NCBI RefSeq assembly: GCF_009905435.1
Contig: NZ_JAAAMT010000020.1
Coordinates: forward strand, 28,535-92,534
Origin: Pseudomonas sp. R5(2019)
GTDB lineage: Bacteria; Pseudomonadota; Gammaproteobacteria; Pseudomonadales; Pseudomonadaceae
Direction of reading: 5' to 3'
DNA length: 64,000 nt
The notes under the pieces are model-generated. The model did no database searches and had not been told where the DNA came from. It was given only the letters and a program-made list of their open reading frames with translations. The stretch's first letter is position 1. Every line of letters starts with the position of its first letter. The position numbers and the translations under genes are program-made. Shown here piece after piece: positions 27,874 through 35,080 of this stretch.

Positions 27874-28632
27874 TTAGCGCGGGCCGAGTATTTCGCCCAG
27901 GAGCTCCGGCTGCGGCGCCCCTTGCTGCTGTTGCAACTTCCCGGCCTTGTCGAGGTAGAAGATCGACGGGGTCGCCGACTGCCCCATTTCCTCCATCAGT
28001 GCCAGGTTGGCGGCGAGCTTGTTGCCGATGTCGTCGGGGATCTTGCTCAAGGGTTTCAGGCCGCTGCTCTTGCCGGCCTTTTCATGTTGCTCCAGGGTTT
28101 TCTCCGGGTTTTTGCTGGCCAGCATGGCCGCGGCCTTGGCGGCGCTGTCTTCGCGAATGATGCCGACCATGATGTGCCGCAACTGCACCTTGCCGGAGGT
28201 GACCCAGGGTCGGGCCTGCTCCCAGAACAGATTGCAGTAGGGGCAATTGGCATCGCTGAACAGATAGATGATGCGGGGTGCATCCGCCTTGCCGTCGGCG
28301 ATCCAGGTCGATTGTTCCATTTTTCCCCACCACTCCTTGGCCATCGGTGCGTAGACCAGCTTGTCCAGCGGCGCCTGGCTGAGGTCGTCGCCCTTGGCAT
28401 CGAGCAGGGTACCGATCAACACGTGCTGGCCGTCGGCGGTGAGGTACAGCGCCATTGCCCGGCCCTGGTATTGCGCGGCATAGCCGTGCAGGCCACCGGG
28501 TGCATCGAAGTTGCCGAGGATGCGAACCCCCTTGGCCTCGATGGCCTTGATCGGCGCCGGCAGCTCCTCGGCCAACAGCAGCGGGGTGTGCAGCAGGACA
28601 GCGCCGAGCACAAGGGGGATCAATGGTTTCAT
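27874..28632 (-). CDS. dsbG: Thiol:disulfide interchange protein DsbG
   Basis: 252 aa periplasmic DsbC/DsbG-type protein. A signal peptide (PLIPLVLGAVLLHTPLLLAEE) precedes a small dimerisation domain and a thioredoxin domain with the active site CPYC in FSDANCPYCNLFW near residue 120. The cis-Pro loop is SATPSIFYLDKAG. The CPYC dipeptide matches DsbG, which keeps single cysteines reduced or isomerises disulfides in the periplasm. The ATG overlaps the upstream gene stop by 4 bp, so it is coupled to the Lgt-like/TlpA fusion gene. I recall an equivalent cluster (PA2476-PA2480) in P. aeruginosa. Confidence 0.9.
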   Translation of the reverse strand: MKPLIPLVLGAVLLHTPLLLAEELPAPIKAIEAKGVRILGNFDAPGGLHGYAAQYQGRAMALYLTADGQHVLIGTLLDAKGDDLSQAPLDKLVYAPMAKEWWGKMEQSTWIADGKADAPRIIYLFSDANCPYCNLFWEQARPWVTSGKVQLRHIMVGIIREDSAAKAAAMLASKNPEKTLEQHEKAGKSSGLKPLSKIPDDIGNKLAANLALMEEMGQSATPSIFYLDKAGKLQQQQGAPQPELLGEILGPR

Positions 28633-29471
28633 GGAACGCTCCTGACAGCAGTGGCGGCGTCGGCCGGGGCGGGCTCGAAGGCTTCGAGCGCACGCGTGAG
28701 GCTGGCGCGCGAAAGTTCGCCCAGATGGCTGCCCAGCAGGCGGCCATCGGCGGTGTAGAACAGTGTAGTGGGCAACGCCGATGAGCCCACGAGCTGGCCC
28801 AACTGGCCACTGCCGTCGAACAGCACGTGGTTGAGGTCCAGCCCGGCGGTGGCCAGAAAGGTCATGACGCTGCGGGGCGACTCGCCCTGGTTGACGAACA
28901 GGAACACCACGTCCGGGCGTTCCTTCTGGGCCTGGTGCAGCACCGGCATCTCCCGTCGACACGGCGGGCACCAGGTCGCCCAGAGGTTGATGACCAGAGG
29001 CTTGCCGCTGTAGCGCGACAGCGGCACCGAATAGCCGGCAGCGTCGCGCAGGCTGATGGCGGGCAGGCGGGTGCTGCGCTCATACAGCTGGCTGGAAAAA
29101 CTCGCCAACACCCAGAACAACAGGCCGCTGGCCACCGCCCAGCCCAGCGGGCGGCGCAGGGGCTGTCGGCGCCAGCCGGTCCAGAATGCCCCGATGACCA
29201 CGGCGGCCACGCCCGGGACGGCCAGAAAGCCACCGTCGCGAATGTCGATGACCTGGAACAGGTCATCGCGGTATTGCGCCCAATAGCGGAGCACAAAGCC
29301 CACTCGCGCGGCCACGAACCCGAGCAGAAACAGGCTGAACAGCGTCGACTCCGGATTCTCCCCGCCACGCCGGGCCACCCGCCAGCCCACCAGCGTGGCA
29401 ATGCCCAGCGCCAGCAGCAGGAGCAGGTGGTGAAGCGCCAGGGTGAACGGGCCGAGGTTCAGTGTCAGCAT
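28629..29471 (-). CDS. TlpA-like disulfide reductase fused to an Lgt-like membrane domain
   Basis: 280 aa. The N-terminal part (about 1-130) holds four hydrophobic helices (LALHHLLLLLALGIATLVGW; LFSLFLLGFVAARVGFVLRY; GFLAVPGVAAVVIGAFWTG; a fourth near 125) and by eye resembles the prolipoprotein diacylglyceryl transferase fold. The C-terminal part is a periplasmic TlpA/ResA thioredoxin with active site WCPPC in NLWATWCPPCRREMPVL near residue 175 and the cis-Pro in SALPTTLFY. It is probably the electron donor that keeps DsbG reduced, which is an inference from the coupled gene order. ATG 29471 has AAGGA 10 nt upstream. No full-length DsbD lies in the window. Confidence 0.82.
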   Translation of the reverse strand: MLTLNLGPFTLALHHLLLLLALGIATLVGWRVARRGGENPESTLFSLFLLGFVAARVGFVLRYWAQYRDDLFQVIDIRDGGFLAVPGVAAVVIGAFWTGWRRQPLRRPLGWAVASGLLFWVLASFSSQLYERSTRLPAISLRDAAGYSVPLSRYSGKPLVINLWATWCPPCRREMPVLHQAQKERPDVVFLFVNQGESPRSVMTFLATAGLDLNHVLFDGSGQLGQLVGSSALPTTLFYTADGRLLGSHLGELSRASLTRALEAFEPAPADAATAVRSVP

Positions 29472-29648
29472 CAGGCGTGGGTCCTTGCGGGCAAAAGGGT
29501 GCCGAAGTGTCAGAGCATGGCCGCTGTGGATTAATCCGCCATTAACAGGGCGCATCGGTCGGCCCGAGTCTTCAGGGCGGAAGATTCGCGGCATAATTGC
29601 GCCTTAATCCCGCTCTGGTCTGCTGGAGCTTTTTCATCGAGCCCGATC

Positions 29649-30344
29649 ATGCACGTATTGCTTTGCGAAGACGACGAGTTGATTGCCAGTGGCATTGTTG
29701 CCGGCCTGACTGCCCAGGGCCTGACCGTCGACCGGGTGGCCACCGCCAGCGCCGCCCGGGCGCTGCTCAAGGCCGCGCATTTCGATGTGCTGGTGCTGGA
29801 CCTCGGCCTGCCCGACGAAGACGGCCTGAAACTGCTGCAGCGCCTGCGTCAGGAAGGTGAGAGCCTGCCTGTGCTGATTCTCACTGCCCGCGACACCGTC
29901 ACCGACCGGGTCGACGGCTTGCAGGCCGGCGCCGATGACTATCTGCTCAAGCCCTTCGACCTGCGTGAGCTCAGTGCTCGGCTGCACACCTTGTTGCGTC
30001 GCGTGGCCGGGCGCTGCGTGAACCTGATCGAGCATGGTCCGTTGAGTTTCGATCCCAGCCGCCGCGAAGCCTTCCTGCAAGGCCAGCCGGTGGACTTGTC
30101 GCGGCGTGAGCAGGCCTTGCTCCAGGCGCTGTTGCAAAGCCGTGGCCGGGTACTGTCCAGCGAGCAACTCAAAGACAGCGTCTACGGCTTTGGCGACGAA
30201 GTCGAAAGCAACGCCCTGAACGTGCATATCCATCACCTGCGCCGCAAGCTGGGCAACGGCATTGTCGAGACGGTACGTGGCCTGGGTTATCGACTGGGCC
30301 CGGCGCAGGCGCCGACTGGCCTGTCGGAGCAGGCCGGCCAATGA
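29649..30344 (+). CDS. OmpR/PhoB-family response regulator
   Basis: 231 aa. The receiver domain has the acidic pair in LLCEDDELIA, the phosphoacceptor Asp in VLVLDLGLPDEDG near residue 51, the Thr in LILTARD and the Lys in YLLKPFDLRE. A winged-helix DNA-binding domain follows (LSRREQALLQALLQSRGRVL ... NVHIHHLRRKLG ... VRGLGYRL). All phosphorelay residues are intact. It is divergent from the TlpA/DsbG genes across about 180 bp and overlaps the kinase gene by 4 bp, so control of the disulfide genes by this pair is a fair guess. Confidence 0.92.
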   Translation: MHVLLCEDDELIASGIVAGLTAQGLTVDRVATASAARALLKAAHFDVLVLDLGLPDEDGLKLLQRLRQEGESLPVLILTARDTVTDRVDGLQAGADDYLLKPFDLRELSARLHTLLRRVAGRCVNLIEHGPLSFDPSRREAFLQGQPVDLSRREQALLQALLQSRGRVLSSEQLKDSVYGFGDEVESNALNVHIHHLRRKLGNGIVETVRGLGYRLGPAQAPTGLSEQAGQ

Positions 30345-31681
30345 GTTTGCGCCTGCGATTGAGCCTGATCCTGGGCACGGCCTTTGTGGTGATCTGGGCG
30401 CTGGCGGCGGCCTGGATGCTGCGCGACCTGCGCCAGCAAATGATGTTTTCCCTCGACCAGCGCCTGGTGGCGTCGGCGCGCATGGTCGCCGGGCTCATCG
30501 ATCAGCTGCCCCAGCCCCTGGCTGCCCAGGGCGAGGCGGCCCGCTTCAGCGCCGATCAACTGAGCATTCCCGACGGCATGGCCTGCCAGGTCAGCTCCTT
30601 GCGTGGGGAGATCCTGGCCCGCAGCCACAACAGCAACGACCAGCCGCTGGACGACCAGCGCAGCGGTTTCCACGACCAGATGATTGACGGCGCCCGCTGG
30701 CGCAGCTTCACCTTTGCTCGCGGTGATATCCGCATCACCACCGCCGACCGCCACGAAGAACGCGAGGCGCTCAATCGCTCGATCCTGCTGGCCGCTTCCG
30801 CACCGGTGCTGATGGCCTTGCTCGGCAGCCTCGGCCTGTTGTGGCTGGGGGTCGGCAAGGGCCTGGCACCGCTCAACCGCATGCGCGATGCCCTGCGCAA
30901 GCGCAGCCCGGATTCGCTCGAGCCGCTGCAGGTGCGAGCCTTGCCCAGTGAGCTGCAGCCCTTGCTGGAAACCCAGAACCAGCTGCTTTTGCGCATCGGC
31001 CGAACCATCGAGCGCGAGCGCCGTTTGACCGGGGACGCCGCCCATGAGCTGCGAAGCCCGCTGACGGCCATCAAGACCCACCTGCAAGTGGCTCGCATGA
31101 CCAGCGGTGCCCCTCGCGAGCAGGCCCTGGCCCATGCCGAGGAGGGGGCCGACCGGCTGCACCGCACCCTTGAGCAATTGTTGTTGCTGGCGCGTGTCGA
31201 GGGCAGTCTGTCCTTCGATGATGGTGCGCTGTGCAGCGCCGGGCAAGTGGCGCGCCTGGCCATTCAGGATGCCAGCCCCGGTGACCGCGAGCGGGTCCGC
31301 CTGCAACTGGCCGCAGAGGTCGAGGGCTTGAGCCTGGACATGCCGGCGACCCTGGCCATTGCCGCACTGCGCAATCTGCTCGACAACGCCCTGCGCCATA
31401 CCGCCGTCGACATCCAGGTAGAACTCTACGTCCACAGCCATGGCGACGGCGTGCGCTTTGAGGTGCGCGACCATGGCCCGGGGATTCCCGCACAGGACCT
31501 TCCATACCTGACCCAGCGTTTCTGGCGCAAAAGCCACAGCGCCGGCTGCGGCCTTGGCCTGGCGATCGTGCAGGCGATTGTCCAGCGCTGCGGTTGCACG
31601 CTTGAGTTCGACAGCCGTGCCGATGGTTTGCGGGTGCAGTTGCAGGTGCCACTGCGAGCCGGGCCCGCACAAGAAATGTAA
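30341..31681 (+). CDS. Sensor histidine kinase, QseC-like topology
   Basis: 446 aa. Two transmembrane helices (LRLSLILGTAFVVIWALAAA at the N-terminus and ILLAASAPVLMALLGSLGLL near residue 155) flank a periplasmic sensor of about 115 residues. After a HAMP-like linker come the H-box GDAAHELRSPLTAIKTHLQV (phospho-His near residue 236), the N-box LLDNALRHTA, and the G-boxes VRDHGPGIP and GCGLGLAIVQAI. It phosphorylates the regulator encoded immediately upstream. The signal is unknown; redox stress or copper are guesses from the disulfide-gene neighbours. Confidence 0.92.
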   Translation: MSLRLRLSLILGTAFVVIWALAAAWMLRDLRQQMMFSLDQRLVASARMVAGLIDQLPQPLAAQGEAARFSADQLSIPDGMACQVSSLRGEILARSHNSNDQPLDDQRSGFHDQMIDGARWRSFTFARGDIRITTADRHEEREALNRSILLAASAPVLMALLGSLGLLWLGVGKGLAPLNRMRDALRKRSPDSLEPLQVRALPSELQPLLETQNQLLLRIGRTIERERRLTGDAAHELRSPLTAIKTHLQVARMTSGAPREQALAHAEEGADRLHRTLEQLLLLARVEGSLSFDDGALCSAGQVARLAIQDASPGDRERVRLQLAAEVEGLSLDMPATLAIAALRNLLDNALRHTAVDIQVELYVHSHGDGVRFEVRDHGPGIPAQDLPYLTQRFWRKSHSAGCGLGLAIVQAIVQRCGCTLEFDSRADGLRVQLQVPLRAGPAQEM

Positions 31682-31702
31682 CGGCGCCTCGGTCGCCTTC
31701 GC

Positions 31703-31766
31703 CGCTGCCTCACGCTAGGGTTCGTGTCGCCCGCAAGGGCAATTCGAACCCTGAAGTGAGGTAGCG
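31703..31766 (+). promoter_or_regulatory. Three-tier hairpin that pairs with the GNAT gene ribosome site
   Basis: Reading outward from the loop: GCCC-GCAA-GGGC (31729-31740, a GNRA-type tetraloop), AGGGTTCG / CGAACCCT (31717-31724 with 31745-31752), and CGCTGCCTCAC / GTGAGGTAGCG (31703-31713 with 31756-31766, one G-T wobble). The tiers are separated by 3-4 nt internal loops. The only good Shine-Dalgarno of the following gene, GAGG at 31758-31761, is in the 3' arm of the outer stem, and the ATG follows at 31771. Confidence 0.7.
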
Positions 31767-31770
31767 AGAT

Positions 31771-32244
31771 ATGGATATCCCGATACAAGTTTGTGCAGCT
31801 GGCCCCGCCGACGCCGGCATCATCAGTCGGATTATCGAGCGCTCGATCAGAACCGGTTGCGCCATTGATCACCGTAACGACCCAGCTACGGTCCAGGCCT
31901 GGATGCGCAATCAAACCGTCGACGACATTCAGCGCTGGGCAACAGACAGCGAACTGCACTTGCGCCTGGGCCTGTTGCACGGCAAGCCGGTCGCTGTCGG
32001 GCTGGCCATGCCCGATGGTCAGATTCGCATGTGCTATGTGCAGCCCGAGTGCTTTCGCCGAGGGGTGGGCCGGGCGGTGATGAACGACCTCGAAAGCTGC
32101 CTTGCGCAACAGGGTTGCTGCCGCGCATCGCTCTACAGCACCGCGACGGGCCTGGCGTTCTATCGCCATCTGGGTTATCGCAGCACGGGCGGCGCCATTC
32201 GCTTTGCTGGGTTGTCATTGATCCCGATGTTCAAGCGGCTCTGA
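31771..32244 (+). CDS. GNAT-family N-acetyltransferase
   Basis: 157 aa. The fold is recognised from the acetyl-CoA-binding motif A, VQPECFRRGVGRAVMNDLE, with R-R-G-V-G-R near residue 95, and motif B SLYSTATGLAFYRHLGYRST near residue 130. The N-terminal part resembles other small-molecule GNATs (AAGPADAGIISRIIERSI). The acetyl acceptor is unknown. It follows the kinase gene by 89 bp that fold into a long hairpin covering its ribosome site, so it may be translated under separate control even if co-transcribed. Confidence 0.82.
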   Translation: MDIPIQVCAAGPADAGIISRIIERSIRTGCAIDHRNDPATVQAWMRNQTVDDIQRWATDSELHLRLGLLHGKPVAVGLAMPDGQIRMCYVQPECFRRGVGRAVMNDLESCLAQQGCCRASLYSTATGLAFYRHLGYRSTGGAIRFAGLSLIPMFKRL

Positions 32245-32399
32245 CCCTCCCTGTAAAAAACCTGGTGACAAGCGACCTTGGGTGTAAATCCGGGGGGCTG
32301 CTGATGCGTTTTCCAAGCATGAAAATCCGGGGCGGCCTGCGTTTAGCGTGGCGCGCCCTCGGGATTTTTGCCCGACTTACCCACTGTAGGAACCGGGCT

Positions 32400-32700
32400 G
32401 CCCCAATGCCGGTCAGTTAAGGACCGAGCACAGACGTCCATGTAGGAGCGGACCTGGCCGCGATGGGCCGCGCAGCGGCCCCTGAGGCCATTGGCATCTG
32501 CGATTGAGCCCGCGATTGCAGGTGATTTCAGAATCGCCGGGGCCGCTTCGCAGCCCATCGCGGCCAGGTCCGCTCCTACAAGGGTTGCGTCGCTCTATGC
32601 CTTAACTGACCGGCATTGGGGCTTGCCCGCGATAAGGACGCCGCGGTTTTACAGGTATTGCGCGTCATCGTTCATCGCAGGCAAGCCTTGCTCCTACAGT
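32400..32700. repeat. Composite nested REP/MITE-like palindrome, copy B
   Basis: The outer arms are CCCCAATGCCGGTCAGTTAA (from 32401) and TTAACTGACCGGCATTGGGG (32602-32621). The inner perfect 28-bp arms at 32441-32468 and 32553-32580 begin TGTAGGAGCGGACCTGGCC. The inner 140 bp matches copy A (5288-5427) in inverted orientation with four mismatches. A further module at 32622-32700 (CTTGCCCGCGATAAGGACGC onward) is shared with the repeat at 36395-36501. It occupies most of the 491-bp gap between the GNAT gene and aroA; the remaining ~150 bp after the GNAT stop show no gene. Confidence 0.88.
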
Positions 32701-32735
32701 GAGGGTCGTGGGGCACAGCGTTTGTCTTTAAGACA

Positions 32736-33998
32736 TCAACCCGCAAACGTCAGGCTAACCCCCAACGACTCCAGCGCCTTCCAGTACCCCGGGTAAGTCT
32801 TGCCGACACACTTCGGGTCCTGAATCCGCACACCCGCCACTTTCAGCCCCGCCAGCGCAAAGCACATGGCAATCCGGTGGTCGGCATGGGTGTCGATCAG
32901 CGCATCGGTTGTCGTGCCCGCCAGCGCCGGGTCAGACGCCACCAGCAAATCATCGATCTCGACGGTGGCCAACCCCGCACGAATGGCGTTCAAGCCGTCG
33001 TGCAAGGCCTGTACCCGGTCGCACTCCTTGACCCGCAAGTTGGCCAGGCCCACGAAGCGCACCGGCGTTTCGTTGAAGGCGGCCAGTACGGCCAGGGTCG
33101 GGATCGCGTCTTGCATTTGCGAGCCGTCGATCACCGCTGGCATGCGCGGGAAGCTGGCGATCACTTCCCAGGCCTTGGCGTCGGGTTGGGTGAAGTCTTT
33201 CGCGGCAACATCCAGGTCGATACGGCCCTGGGTCAGGGCTTCGGCCGCCCACAGATAGGTGGCTGCCGAGGCATCGGGTTCGATCAGGTAATCATTGGCG
33301 CGGTAGCCGCTGGCGGCGACGGTCCAGGTGCCTTTCTGCGACACGTCGATGCTGGCACCGAAGGCGCGCATGCAGGCCAGGGTCAGGTCGACATAGCCAC
33401 GGGCGCCGATCTGGTCGCCGGTCAGGGCAACCTCCACCGGGTTTTCACCGCAGGCGGCGAGCATCAGCAGGGCCGAGACGTACTGGCTCGACAGGCCGCC
33501 GTCGATTTCAAAGCGGGTCGCTGCGACCTTGCCGTTGCCCTGGATACGGACGGGCGGGCAGCCGGTCGGGCAGTCGACGTTGATGCCATTGGCACGCAAG
33601 GTGTCGAGCAGGGGCCCGATCGGGCGCTTGCGCATGTACTCGTCACCATCGACGGTGACGCTGCCATCCACGGTAGTCACGGCGGCAGTCAGAAAGCGCA
33701 CGGCGGTGCCGGCGTTGCCGAGGAACAGCGGGCCTTGCGGCGCGTTCAGGTGGCCGGCGCTGGTGACGATAAAGGTGGTGTCGTCCGGCTCTTCGATGGT
33801 CACGCCCATTTGCCGCAGCGCAACGGACATGTGCCGGGTATCGTCGCTTTTCAGCGCGCCCTTCAGGCGGCTGGTGCCCTTGGCCAGGGCCGCGAGCAGC
33901 AGCGCGCGGTTGGTGATCGATTTCGAGCCGGGTGGGATCACACGGCCCTTCAACGGGAGTGTCGTTGGCGTGACGGTGACGGTCTGCTGCGCGGTCAT
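32736..33998 (-). CDS. aroA: Stand-alone 3-phosphoshikimate 1-carboxyvinyltransferase (EPSP synthase)
   Basis: 420 aa. EPSP synthase joins shikimate-3-phosphate and phosphoenolpyruvate in the sixth step of the shikimate pathway. Family motifs are intact: PPGSKSITNRALLLAALA (catalytic Lys and Arg), LFLGNAGTAVRFLTAA, RKRPIGPLL, VKECDRVQAL, DTHADHRIAMCFAL and PKCVGKTYPGYW. It resembles the E. coli-type class I enzyme. I recall that pseudomonads also carry a divergent AroA domain fused to TyrA, so this may be a second copy; the fused gene is not in the window. ATG 33998 (MTAQQ) has GGAG 9 nt upstream; an upstream in-frame start at 34013 is less likely. Confidence 0.92.
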   Translation of the reverse strand: MTAQQTVTVTPTTLPLKGRVIPPGSKSITNRALLLAALAKGTSRLKGALKSDDTRHMSVALRQMGVTIEEPDDTTFIVTSAGHLNAPQGPLFLGNAGTAVRFLTAAVTTVDGSVTVDGDEYMRKRPIGPLLDTLRANGINVDCPTGCPPVRIQGNGKVAATRFEIDGGLSSQYVSALLMLAACGENPVEVALTGDQIGARGYVDLTLACMRAFGASIDVSQKGTWTVAASGYRANDYLIEPDASAATYLWAAEALTQGRIDLDVAAKDFTQPDAKAWEVIASFPRMPAVIDGSQMQDAIPTLAVLAAFNETPVRFVGLANLRVKECDRVQALHDGLNAIRAGLATVEIDDLLVASDPALAGTTTDALIDTHADHRIAMCFALAGLKVAGVRIQDPKCVGKTYPGYWKALESLGVSLTFAG

Positions 33999-34013
33999 GG
34001 GGCGAATCTCCAA

Positions 34014-34492
34014 CAGTAAAGCGTGGGCCGGCGGCTCGGGCCGGGCCCGCAGGTGGGGAGGCGGTTCAGGCGCAGAAGGGTACTCGCCTTGGGTTTTGTC
34101 GTGCTACCGGAAAATCGCACTTTTTTGGGTTCTTCGCGCAACTGCGAGATAACTGGTCTGTTTCTGGCTCTGGCTCTGGCTCTGGCTTTGATCTTCCGTG
34201 CGCAAAAAGTCCAGACACCGCGGATCGTCCCTTCAGAAGGAAGGCGGGTAGGCTGCGGCACGTTCATCAGCTCGCTGTCCGAGCGGCTGCCCCGGGAGTA
34301 AGCTAGATAGGACTGTTGTATCCAATCATCGGTTCTATGCAGTGTTTAAAGATGTCGACTTGATTTCACGCATTTTTCAACAACTATAAAGAACAGACCC
34401 CATCGCTGGGGAGCATTGCCAACAGCCTGCAGTCCATAAAAGGCGTTGTACTGGTCAAGGAGTGTCCCTCACATTTACTGCCTTGGTCATTG
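34014..34492. other. Intergenic region upstream of aroA with hexanucleotide repeat
   Basis: About 480 bp without a convincing gene. It includes a GC-rich stretch next to aroA (34023-34080), four tandem copies of CTGGCT at 34164-34187, and an AT-richer part (34300-34440) that is a fair place for the promoter of the downstream receiver-like gene. No terminator with a T-tract was seen. Confidence 0.6.
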
Positions 34493-34966
34493 ATGATGCC
34501 GAACAAATCCATGCGAATCCTGATCGCCGACGAGCATCTGGTGCAGGTCATGCAGATCGAAAAAATGCTCAATCAAATGGGCTATTACCGCATTGCGCCG
34601 GTGAAGTCCTTCGAGCAGTTGCTCAAGCTGATTCAAAGCGCCCTCGAACCCTTCCATCTACTGATCGCCAACACTGACCTTGCCACCCACGCCGGCGTCG
34701 ACATGGAGCGTTTCTGCCGGGGTAACCCGCAGATTCGCCACGCCTTGTTGTATGAGACGCAAATCCTGCATATCCCGATGGTGCCGCCTGCCCAGCGCAA
34801 GGCAGTCAATGTCTGCCTGCCAAGACTGCCGGACAACGACGCGCTGAAAAATTTCATGGACATCGTCGATGCACCGCAGGTGCTGGCCGAGCTGCCCTTG
34901 AATCTCCCCCGGGCCCGCCCCAAAAGCCGTATAGATCGCCTGGATACAGTGTTTTCACGCCGCTAG
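34493..34966 (+). CDS. Degenerate receiver-domain protein
   Basis: About 157 aa. The N-terminus MRILIADEHLVQVMQIEKML (from the third Met, 34511) looks like a CheY-type receiver, and the pocket acidic residues D/E are present. The strand that should carry the phosphoacceptor reads HLLIANTDLA, which puts Asn where Asp is expected. No clear Thr/Lys switch residues follow, and the C-terminus is basic (RARPKSRIDRLDTVFSRR). It may therefore be a phosphorylation-independent or pseudo-receiver protein. I recall similar small proteins in other Pseudomonas, of unknown role. The start is uncertain among ATG 34493, 34496 and 34511; the ribosome site is weak. Confidence 0.65.
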   Translation: MMPNKSMRILIADEHLVQVMQIEKMLNQMGYYRIAPVKSFEQLLKLIQSALEPFHLLIANTDLATHAGVDMERFCRGNPQIRHALLYETQILHIPMVPPAQRKAVNVCLPRLPDNDALKNFMDIVDAPQVLAELPLNLPRARPKSRIDRLDTVFSRR

Positions 34967-35080
34967 ACAAGGGATTTCCATAGTTGGCGTACCGGTAACA
35001 GGTGCACCGTCATTTTGCTATGCTGCGACCCTTCGACGCGCACCCAGATGCGCCGCCTGTTCATCAATGCGGATGCCCTT

